DNA from: Leptospira ellisii
GTDB lineage: Bacteria; Spirochaetota; Leptospiria; Leptospirales; Leptospiraceae
Direction: 5' to 3'
Length of the DNA stretch: 11,521 bases
NCBI RefSeq assembly: GCF_002811955.1
Contig: NZ_NPEF01000127.1
Location: 1 to 11,521 of the forward strand
A program made the translations under genes and the position numbers. A model generated the notes under the pieces. It was not told the origin of the DNA, searched no databases, and saw only the letters and a list, made by a program, of their open reading frames with translations. Shown piece by piece: positions 1 through 11,521 of the stretch (the stretch's first letter is position 1; each line of letters opens with the position of its first letter).

Positions 1-1160
1 GCGGTCGTTCTCACGAAGACCATTGCAAGCAATGGAGAATATCCACACACCCAAACGCGCTCGGCGATCTTCAATTCCAGGCCGAACTTTCCAAACCGAA
101 TTCTCCCCGATGGCTTTGTCTGAATTGTCACACGCCGCTTTCGGGTCAAAGGGAAAGTATCGCGACTCATCTCGAAAACGGAGACGTGTTTCGGCCGATT
201 TTCGAAACCAATCCGAAGTATGATCCCGTGTGGGAAAAGGAGGGAGTGACCTGCGGAACCTGCCATCTTAAGGCGGACGAACAAGGACGTATAACGTTGA
301 TAGGTCCGACGGGGGCGGCCGCGCCTCATCCCGTGGAAAAAAACCGGGAGGCGCTCCACGCCAGATGCAACGACTGCCACAACCAGGAATACAAACTGAA
401 CGCCTCGTTGGTCTGCTATTTCAGAACCGGCGAGGAATATAAGGAAAGCGTCCATTTAGGAAAAGAGGATTGCGTTAGTTGTCATATGCCTTCCGTGTCG
501 AGAAGCGTAGTGATCCCTTCGTTTAACAAATCGAAACGGGATTCCCACAGACATACCTTCGTCGGCGGAGGGGTTCCCAAAACGTTCCCTCTCTTCGACG
601 CGCACTGGAAAAACGGATATCGTTCCGGTCTGGAGATTTCACGGCCGGTCTGGTCCGAAACCGCACAAGACACGATCCGCGTCCGGGTGGAACTTTCTAA
701 TCGTTACGCCGGTCACCACGTACCGACGGGAGATCCGGAACGGCACGTACTCGTGGAAGGAATTTTGTTAAACGAAACCGGAAAAGAGATTGCAAAAATC
801 GAATCCAGGATAGGACAAATCTGGGAATGGTATCCGGAGGCGAAACTCGTTTCGGACAATCGAATCCGCTCCGGCGAAACGAGAACCGTAGAACTCGCGC
901 TTCCTAAAAAACGGAATGAAAAACCGAGATACGGAATCGTGCGGATCAAACACGTCCGTCTCACGAAGGAAAACTCGCAGCATATGAAAAAGAACGCGAA
1001 CCTCGCTCCGAAACCGATCGCTCAAAAATTGAAGCGGATCGAAACGGAATATCCGTTTGCCAACCTGTTTTACGAAGCGGTCACGGATTTTTCGAACGAA
1101 AAGACCGTCTTAAAAACAGAGGGAGAACTGTTACATCGTTCCAAAAACGGAAATTTATGA
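1..1160 (+). CDS. Multiheme c-type cytochrome, 5'-truncated by window edge
   Basis: The reading frame is open from base 3 to the TGA at 1158-1160, so the true start lies left of the window. The GTG at 186 is internal, because coding sequence with a heme motif precedes it. Four CxxCH heme-attachment motifs are visible: CLNCH (117-131), CGTCH (252-266), CNDCH (366-380) and CVSCH (471-485). This predicts a periplasmic or exported multiheme electron carrier; the signal peptide would be off-window. After the heme region comes about 200 residues without CxxCH, probably a beta-rich domain, containing the GHHVPTGD motif (near 712-730) that I associate with the C-terminal part of such cytochromes. A His there could be a distal heme ligand, which is an inference. 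The visible N-terminus (HEDHCKQW) resembles the segment after a first heme in this family. The stop overlaps the next start by ATGA. Redox partner and substrate cannot be told. Confidence 0.88.
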   Translation, partial: GRSHEDHCKQWRISTHPNALGDLQFQAELSKPNSPRWLCLNCHTPLSGQRESIATHLENGDVFRPIFETNPKYDPVWEKEGVTCGTCHLKADEQGRITLIGPTGAAAPHPVEKNREALHARCNDCHNQEYKLNASLVCYFRTGEEYKESVHLGKEDCVSCHMPSVSRSVVIPSFNKSKRDSHRHTFVGGGVPKTFPLFDAHWKNGYRSGLEISRPVWSETAQDTIRVRVELSNRYAGHHVPTGDPERHVLVEGILLNETGKEIAKIESRIGQIWEWYPEAKLVSDNRIRSGETRTVELALPKKRNEKPRYGIVRIKHVRLTKENSQHMKKNANLAPKPIAQKLKRIETEYPFANLFYEAVTDFSNEKTVLKTEGELLHRSKNGNL

Positions 1161-1867
1161 ATCTTCTCACCGTGAGTATCGTCATACCCGCGTTAAACGA
1201 GGAGAGAGCTCTTCCTTTCGTGCTGAACGATCTGCGCATGGTGACCGACGTCCCGATCAAGGAAATCCTAGTGATCGACAACGGTTCGACCGACGGGACG
1301 GCCTCGGTCGCCTCCTCAAACGGAGCGATCGTTCTGTCCGAAATGGAACGGGGATATGGAGCGGCCTGTCTGAAAGGTTTGCAGCGGATTTTTTCCTCGT
1401 CGGATCCTCCGGATCTGGTCGCGTTTTTGGACGCGGATTATTCGGATGTTCCCGGAGAATTGAGCCTGCTTGCGAAAGCGTTCTCGAACGGCTCCGTTGA
1501 TTTGGTGATCGGATCCCGCGTTTTGGGAAACGCGGAAAAAGGTTCTTTGATGCCCGTGCAGAAATTCGGAAACTGGCTTTCGACGACGCTCATCCGAATC
1601 CTTTATGGAGTGCGTTTCACCGATCTGGGTCCGTTCCGCGTCGTCCGAACGGAAATATTAAAAAAAATGAATCTACAAGACAGAAATTTCGGATGGACCG
1701 TGGAAATGCAGATCAAAGCGGCCAAGATGGGTCTGCGTTGCGCGGAAGTTCCCGTAAGTTATAAAAAAAGGATCGGCGTTTCCAAAATAAGCGGAACGAT
1801 CTCCGGCTCCGTACGCGCCGGTTGGAAAATCCTTTATACGATCGCCAAACTTCAGTTTTCGAAATGA
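1157..1867 (+). CDS. Family 2 glycosyltransferase (polyprenyl-phosphate sugar synthase type)
   Basis: A 236-residue GT-A fold glycosyltransferase. The N-terminus reads VSIVIPALNEERALP, the usual nucleotide-sugar-binding start, followed by DNGSTDGT (residues 41-48) and the DxD metal motif DAD (92-94). The later GWTVEMQIKAA (about 179-189) matches the acceptor-side motif of DPM1/DPG-synthase-like enzymes. No C-terminal membrane segments are present, so it is probably a cytosolic, membrane-associated enzyme that transfers a sugar from a nucleotide donor to polyprenyl phosphate; family members make mannosyl or glucosyl lipid carriers. The ATG at 1157 overlaps the cytochrome stop in ATGA, and the gene's own stop overlaps the next ATG the same way. 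There is no clear Shine-Dalgarno, which fits translational coupling. The sugar is unknown. A role in supplying the adjacent membrane glycosyltransferase is inferred from context. Confidence 0.88.
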   Translation: MNLLTVSIVIPALNEERALPFVLNDLRMVTDVPIKEILVIDNGSTDGTASVASSNGAIVLSEMERGYGAACLKGLQRIFSSSDPPDLVAFLDADYSDVPGELSLLAKAFSNGSVDLVIGSRVLGNAEKGSLMPVQKFGNWLSTTLIRILYGVRFTDLGPFRVVRTEILKKMNLQDRNFGWTVEMQIKAAKMGLRCAEVPVSYKKRIGVSKISGTISGSVRAGWKILYTIAKLQFSK

Positions 1868-3300
1868 GTTACGACCGGTTACGACGGAGTTTCGAATCGT
1901 GTTTGTTAATCCTTCCCTATTTTTTTCCCCTCTTGTTTTCCTTTTTCGGGGAAAGAAAGAATTTTCCGCTTTTACTCGCAACACATTCGGCCGCGTTTTT
2001 ATCCTATTTTATTCTTTTGACGAGATCGAACGCGATTTTTACGGAACGGACCTCCTCCGCGCCCTTGCCCTCCTTTCGTTTTTGGATCGGATTCGGTTTG
2101 ACGATCCGGGTCGCTTTTTTATTCTCACCTCCGCTTCTTTCGGAGGACGTCTACCGCTTTTTATGGGACGGGCTTTTATCCGGGGAGAACATTTCCCCGT
2201 TTTCCCGTATGCCGAGCGAAGTGGGGATTGCGGATCTTTCTCCGGAAAAAAGGGAGATCGCAAACTCGTTGTTAGTCGCGATGAATTCGCCCGGATTTTA
2301 CTCCGTATATCCTCCGGTCCTTCAGTTTCTTTTTTACGTTTCCTCGCAATTCCTTCTTCTTTTCGGGGACGTAAACTCGGGAATCCTGGTTTGGAAACTG
2401 TTCCTATTGTTAAGCGAAGTCGTTTTACAGTTCGTTTTGGTGAAAACGCTGAAAAAACACGGATTCCCCGTGCGGAGAAGTTGGATCTACTGGCTGAATC
2501 CGCTCGTTCTTTCCGAAATCTCCGGAAACGCGCATCCAGAATCGATCCTGGTGCTTTTTTGCGTCTTGTCCGTTTTATCGTTTTGGAATTGGACCAGCTC
2601 GAACGACGAAAAGGACGGAATTCTGCATTTCCTATTTTTGGGTTCGGGAATTCTGACCAAGATAACACCCGCTGCGTTTTTGCCGTTTTTCGCGTTTCGG
2701 ATTCTAAGGGGAGAAAATCGTAAAACAAGCGTTATACGGTTTTTTCTGTACGTTCTTCCCTGGATCGCGATCGTTTTCGGATTCCTTTTTTTTCCGGAAA
2801 CTATCCGCAAACAGAACCGCTCCGGACTCGGGGTGTTTTTCCAGCTTTTCGAATTCAACGGAAGCGTATATTACGTTTTACGCGAATTCCTGCGGGTGAT
2901 CGGAGAGGATTTTTACGCCGCGGGAAAATACTGCGCGGCGTTATCCGGAATTTCGATATCGGTTTATTCCCTCTTAAAACGGAAAACGACTGCGATCGGG
3001 GATCTGTTCGGCGCCGCGGAAACGGTCTATTGTATCTTTCTGATCTTTTCCACCACGGTTCATCCCTGGTATATCCTTCCCCTTCTCGGGTTTTGCGTCT
3101 TTTCGGGAAGGATATCGCCCATCGTGTGGTCGTTTATCATTTTAGTCTCGTATTCTACGTATTCGGTCGTTCCGTTCCGCGATTCCTTTTTTTGGCTCGG
3201 AATAGAATACGGAATCCTATTCTTTTTTTTGCATATTGATTACAAACGAAGCGTATCGTCTACGAAAACGTCCGAAAATACGCTTCGAACCCGCCCTTAA
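1864..3300 (+). CDS. Polytopic membrane glycosyltransferase (GT-C, mannosyltransferase-like)
   Basis: A 478-residue, strongly hydrophobic protein with about ten or more membrane segments and a short basic C-terminal tail. After the first hydrophobic segments it has SEDVYRFLWDG (residues 93-103). This resembles the acidic first-loop motif of GT-C enzymes that use lipid-linked sugars, where the Asp/Glu acts in catalysis. NPLVLSEISGNAHPE and the late TTVHPWYILP also resemble bacterial GT-C or GT87-like mannosyltransferases. I chose the ATG at 1864, which forms an ATGA overlap with the upstream stop; a TTG at 1822 in the same frame would add 14 residues inside the previous gene and is less likely. 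The protein would act at the periplasmic face of the inner membrane, taking sugar from the lipid product of the preceding gene. The acceptor (glycolipid, glycan or protein) is unknown. The general class is fairly secure; the donor sugar is not. Confidence 0.8.
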   Translation: MSYDRLRRSFESCLLILPYFFPLLFSFFGERKNFPLLLATHSAAFLSYFILLTRSNAIFTERTSSAPLPSFRFWIGFGLTIRVAFLFSPPLLSEDVYRFLWDGLLSGENISPFSRMPSEVGIADLSPEKREIANSLLVAMNSPGFYSVYPPVLQFLFYVSSQFLLLFGDVNSGILVWKLFLLLSEVVLQFVLVKTLKKHGFPVRRSWIYWLNPLVLSEISGNAHPESILVLFCVLSVLSFWNWTSSNDEKDGILHFLFLGSGILTKITPAAFLPFFAFRILRGENRKTSVIRFFLYVLPWIAIVFGFLFFPETIRKQNRSGLGVFFQLFEFNGSVYYVLREFLRVIGEDFYAAGKYCAALSGISISVYSLLKRKTTAIGDLFGAAETVYCIFLIFSTTVHPWYILPLLGFCVFSGRISPIVWSFIILVSYSTYSVVPFRDSFFWLGIEYGILFFFLHIDYKRSVSSTKTSENTLRTRP

Positions 3301-3317
3301 ACGGAAACCGTTCCGTT
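3300..3317 (+). terminator. Inverted repeat right after the glycosyltransferase stop (possible weak terminator)
   Basis: AACGGAA - ACCG - TTCCGTT forms a perfect 7-bp stem with a 4-base loop, starting at the last base of the TAA stop. There is no T-tract immediately after it (the next T-run, TTTT, is about 17 bases on), so intrinsic termination is doubtful. It could instead protect the 3' end of the three-gene transcript. Confidence 0.25.
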
Positions 3318-3355
3318 CGAAAACGACGCTTCGATTTTCTAAGCGCACGAAGTCG

Positions 3356-3379
3356 ATCCCGGTTTTTTTTAGTCGGGAT
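3356..3379 (+). promoter_or_regulatory. Stem-loop with poly-U loop in the leader of the RND gene
   Basis: ATCCCG (3356-3361) pairs perfectly with CGGGAT (3374-3379). Inside the stem, two G-U pairs and one U-A pair can extend it, leaving a loop made only of T. No T-tract follows, so it does not look like a terminator. It lies about 150 bases before the czcA-like start and would be in its 5' untranslated leader if transcription starts upstream. The remaining gap (3301-3527) also contains a CCCTT/AAGGG hairpin (3419-3433) and the palindrome GGGAATTCCC (3442-3451). I see no convincing -35/-10 pair and no real gene in it. Confidence 0.3.
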
Positions 3380-3527
3380 GAGACCTGCGAATCGGAAAAA
3401 AGGTTCTTTCTCTCAATCCCCTTTCCGCAAGGGAAGGTCCGGGGAATTCCCGTAAAAAAACCTTTCATCGCGGGGCTAAATCGTCTTTCCTGTCCATAGA
3501 GTCCTTTTTTAGAGATCCGCAACAAAC

Positions 3528-6818
<3,291 letters not shown>

Positions 6819-6829
6819 ATCGAAATGAA

Positions 6830-6860
6830 TCCCGGGAGGTGTTCGCTACCCGGGGAGTTT
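6830..6860 (+). terminator. Possible terminator after the RND gene
   Basis: CCCGGG (6831-6836) can pair with CCCGGG (6849-6854) across a 12-base loop, with a T-G wobble outside the stem, beginning 12 bases after the stop codon. It is followed only by GAGTTTCGCATTT, a poor T-tract. Placement suits a terminator but the tail is weak; it could equally be a 3' end stabiliser. Confidence 0.3.
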
Positions 6861-6877
6861 CGCATTTCCGGAATCCG

Positions 6878-7105
6878 TCCGTAATCCAAATCGTGTGGGA
6901 ACTCACGCAGATCTCCTTGTCACACGACAATTCCTCCGTGATCCAAATCGTGTGGGAACTCACGCAGATCTCCTTGTCACACGACAATTCCTCCGTGATC
7001 CAAATCGTGTGGGAACTCACGCAGATCTCCTTGTCACACGACAATTCCTCCGTGATCCAAATCGTGTGGGAACTCACGCAGATCTCCTTGTCACACGACA
7101 ATTCC
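6878..7105. repeat. Tandem repeat: four 57-base units with internal inverted repeats
   Basis: Four consecutive 57-base units (6878-6934, 6935-6991, 6992-7048, 7049-7105) are identical except for one base: A at 6883 in the first unit, G at the matching place in the others. Each unit carries TCGTGTG (first at 6891-6897) and its exact inverse CACACGA (6921-6927) separated by 23 bases. The next unit's TCGTGTG follows 20 bases later, so the arms alternate along the array. The units also contain GTGGGAACTCAC and the BglII-type palindrome AGATCT. There are no unique spacers, so this is not a CRISPR. Near-identity implies recent amplification or ongoing homogenisation, so copy number probably varies between strains. 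It sits between the RND stop and the ThyX-like start and could be transcribed as part of either untranslated region. Function is unknown: structured RNA, protein-binding sites or a passive minisatellite are all possible. Confidence 0.97.
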
Positions 7106-7229
7106 CCTCAGCTCCTCTCCATTTCCAGCTATGCGGACCGCTTCCGCGCGACATAAAAAAGAGTTTTCCCTTGGATTTCCCCCCTCAGGATTGTTCTACC
7201 GGGGACTTAAGTCCGGTCCGGAGACTCCG
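7106..7229 (+). promoter_or_regulatory. Structured leader before the ThyX-like gene
   Basis: This 124-base stretch lies between the tandem array and the chosen start. It contains three inverted repeats. GCGGA/TCCGC (7133-7147) has a 5-base loop. The perfect 12-base palindrome GGACTTAAGTCC (7203-7214) can be flanked by ACCGG/CCGGT pairing. CGGAGACTCCG (7219-7229) is an exact inverted repeat around one central base, and its left arm contains the likely ribosome-binding GGAG (7220-7223). The last one ends directly before the ATG at 7230, so folding would hide the ribosome site. No convincing promoter was found; CATAAA near 7152 is only a weak -10-like match. Confidence 0.4.
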
Positions 7230-8804
<1,575 letters not shown>

Positions 8805-8896
8805 ACCGGGACGAAGAAACGGAAAGCCCGTCCAAGTCGGAATCCGCGAAAGTTCTTTTCGAAAACCCATTCCCGAAGTAGAATGGACGACGAAGT

Positions 8897-10078
<1,182 letters not shown>

Positions 10079-10090
10079 ACCGCGCCGTCG

Positions 10091-11521
10091 TCAACCGAGC
10101 GAATTCTTCAACTGCAGCGCCTTGGGATTTTCCGGATCGAGAACCAACGCCTTTCCCAAAAGTTCCTGAGCCCTCGGAAAACGTTCCAAAATCCGATATA
10201 CGTCCGCGAGGTTGATCAGATTCTTAAGATAAGAAGGATCCGAAGACAACGCGCGTTCCCCGTATTCGGCCGCCTTCTGATAGGATTTCGACATCTTGTG
10301 ACAAAGGGAGACGTAATACGAAAATTCCGCGGACTCCGCGTTCCGAACCGCCAGCTTTTCCCAATAAATTAAGGATTTAGAATATTCTTTTTCCTTTAAG
10401 TAAAATTTACCGAGAGTTTTCAAAGCCGATTCGCTCTCCGGATTCAGTTCCAGGGCTTGTTCCAGCGATCTCAGTCCCTCTTCGATTTTGTTTTCGCGGA
10501 GAAGTTCCCTGCCGTTGTTCAAAACCTCCCGAAACGATCCCGCTGCGGTTTTTACGGAAGCGATCAACGGTTCCGCGGGGGTTTCCGGATGATAGGTGAT
10601 CTTTAAAAGCGTAAAATCGTCCACCAAAGAACCGAACTTTAGAATTCGATCATATACTTCCCGAAGATCGCCGGAGCCCTCCTCCACGCGTTTTAGGAAT
10701 TGATCCTGATCCTCGTTTATGATCCGGTTCTCCCCGTTTCCGATGAGAATATCGTCCCTTCCGTCCGAACCGATCACGATCGTGTCCCCCGGAAACATAC
10801 GGAACGTCTTGATCGTAAGGTGTTGTTCGTTTTCGGGAATTCCGATCTTCCTGAGCGTCAGTTCGTCCTCGATATAGGAGGCGACTCCGTCCCGATAAAG
10901 GACCGTCCACGGATGTTCCGCGTTGATGTAATACAACAGACCGGAGGATTCCTCGACGAGACCGAGGACGATCGAAATATACATCGACCCGTCGAAGGAT
11001 TCGAAAATTTTCTGAAGTTCCAAAAACGCCTCCGACAACCATTGTTCGGGGGATTTGTTTTTTTGGACCGCGATTCCGGATCGCGTGAGAATGGTGTTGA
11101 AAACGGTTCCCATCACGAGCGCACCTCCGGCGCCCTGAATGGATTTTCCCATCGCATCCCCGTTGACGAAGACCACATAACGTTTATTCCGAAGTTCAAT
11201 ATTGCCCGAGATCAGGATATCCCCTCCGATCTCGTAGGTTTTCCCTTTGAATTCGAAGGACTTCTTCTGTTTCGTATAAAATTCCGTCCTCACGATCCGA
11301 CTGTCGTTCTTATTGGAGGAAAGCGGATTGATCAAAAGGGAGGTGAGAAAATAATCCGCGTCCTGCTGAACCTTGAGACGGTTGACCTGTTCGAGGGATT
11401 GTTTCAGCTCTTCGGTCCGTTGTTCGACCTTGCGCTCCAGATCCTCGTTCAACTCCTCCACTTCCTCGTTCAGACGCACAAACTTATTCGCCAAAATCGT
11501 GGCGATACTCAGGATGAAAAA
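10091..11521 (-). CDS. Membrane-anchored SpoIIE/PP2C-type phosphatase with TPR tail, N-terminus beyond window
   Basis: On the minus strand the frame is open to the right edge, so the start is not in the window. A TTG at 11494 is internal: upstream codons encode FFILSIAT, the end of a transmembrane helix. The visible order is: TM end; charged coiled coil (NEEVEELNEDLERKVEQRTEEL); the linker QQDADYFLTSLL; a SpoIIE-type serine phosphatase domain; and about four TPR units to the C-terminus. Counting residues from the TTG, phosphatase metal-site aspartates are visible as GGD (D92), NGDAMGK (D113), GSDGRDD (D244) and DDFTLL (D292/D293); the TPRs cover about 320-467. In spirochaetes this architecture usually follows a 7TM-DISM or similar sensor domain, expected off-window. 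The likely role is signal-driven dephosphorylation of an anti-sigma-antagonist or other phosphoprotein, with the TPR tail recruiting a partner; both are inferences. The catalytic domain looks intact. Confidence 0.92.
   Translation of the reverse strand, partial: FFILSIATILANKFVRLNEEVEELNEDLERKVEQRTEELKQSLEQVNRLKVQQDADYFLTSLLINPLSSNKNDSRIVRTEFYTKQKKSFEFKGKTYEIGGDILISGNIELRNKRYVVFVNGDAMGKSIQGAGGALVMGTVFNTILTRSGIAVQKNKSPEQWLSEAFLELQKIFESFDGSMYISIVLGLVEESSGLLYYINAEHPWTVLYRDGVASYIEDELTLRKIGIPENEQHLTIKTFRMFPGDTIVIGSDGRDDILIGNGENRIINEDQDQFLKRVEEGSGDLREVYDRILKFGSLVDDFTLLKITYHPETPAEPLIASVKTAAGSFREVLNNGRELLRENKIEEGLRSLEQALELNPESESALKTLGKFYLKEKEYSKSLIYWEKLAVRNAESAEFSYYVSLCHKMSKSYQKAAEYGERALSSDPSYLKNLINLADVYRILERFPRAQELLGKALVLDPENPKALQLKNSLG

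Noticed and set aside
186..1160. Cytochrome starting at the GTG at 186
   Set aside because: The frame is open to the left edge and contains a CxxCH motif at 117-131, so this GTG is internal.
1822..1866. TTG at 1822 as start of the GT-C protein
   Set aside because: It lies 46 bases inside the preceding gene. The ATG at 1864 gives the same ATGA overlap as the other junction in this operon.
1899..2728. Long alternative frames (274 residues plus, 229 residues minus) inside the GT-C gene
   Set aside because: Low-complexity, Arg/Ser/Phe-rich translations over a gene with clear membrane topology and family motifs; shadow frames.
3217..3525. Small genes in the gap before the RND gene (either strand)
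   Set aside because: Arg/Lys/Phe-rich translations with no recognisable motif, overlapping the end of the GT-C gene and lacking ribosome sites.
6878..7105. CRISPR array
   Set aside because: The whole 57-base unit repeats without any variable spacer, and there are no cas genes in the window.
7131..7229. ATG at 7131 as start of the ThyX-like protein
   Set aside because: The extra 33 residues look unlike ThyX and lie over hairpins; the ATG at 7230 has GGAG at good spacing and starts at the homology.
10079..10090. Bidirectional terminator between the convergent genes
   Set aside because: Only 12 bases separate the stops and no stem with a T-tract is visible in or around them.
11492..11494. TTG at 11494 as start of the phosphatase
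   Set aside because: The frame continues to the edge and encodes the end of a hydrophobic helix directly before the coiled coil, as expected for a membrane-tethered protein.

Overview
The window most likely comes from a spirochaete of the genus Leptospira. The strongest support is the convergent gene at the right end. It combines a membrane segment, a coiled coil, a SpoIIE/PP2C phosphatase and a TPR tail, and carries a DYFLTSLL linker that I associate with leptospiral proteins. The long two-domain ThyX-like protein fits too. Base composition looks higher in G+C than in L. interrogans, which would suggest a higher-GC species, but no composition was computed and the genus is an inference.

Layout. 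(1) Positions 1-3300, plus strand: a tightly packed set of three genes. A multiheme cytochrome c is cut by the left edge; its visible part has four CxxCH motifs. A family-2 glycosyltransferase of the polyprenyl-phosphate sugar synthase type follows, then a polytopic GT-C-like glycosyltransferase. Each junction is a 4-base ATGA overlap, so the three are probably co-transcribed and translationally coupled. The two glycosyltransferases make a sensible pair: one would charge a lipid carrier with a sugar and the other would use that lipid-linked sugar on the outer face of the inner membrane. (2) Positions 3301-3527: a 227-base gap with several short inverted repeats but no convincing promoter. (3) Positions 3528-6818: a CzcA-type heavy-metal RND efflux pump subunit without its usual adaptor and outer-membrane partners beside it. 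(4) Positions 6819-7229: a 411-base gap dominated by four essentially identical 57-base tandem repeats. Each holds a TCGTGTG/CACACGA inverted repeat, and the array is followed by a structured leader. (5) Positions 7230-8804: a double-domain relative of the flavin-dependent thymidylate synthase ThyX with non-canonical signature motifs in both halves. (6) Positions 8897-10078: an M20 metallo-amidohydrolase with all its metal ligands. (7) Positions 10091-11521, minus strand: the C-terminal part of the SpoIIE-type phosphatase, running off the right edge and convergent with the amidohydrolase.

No tRNA, rRNA, transposase, CRISPR array or phage gene was recognised. The least explained items are the 57-base tandem array in front of the ThyX-like gene, the altered ThyX motifs themselves, and the association of a multiheme cytochrome with lipid-linked glycosyltransferases.
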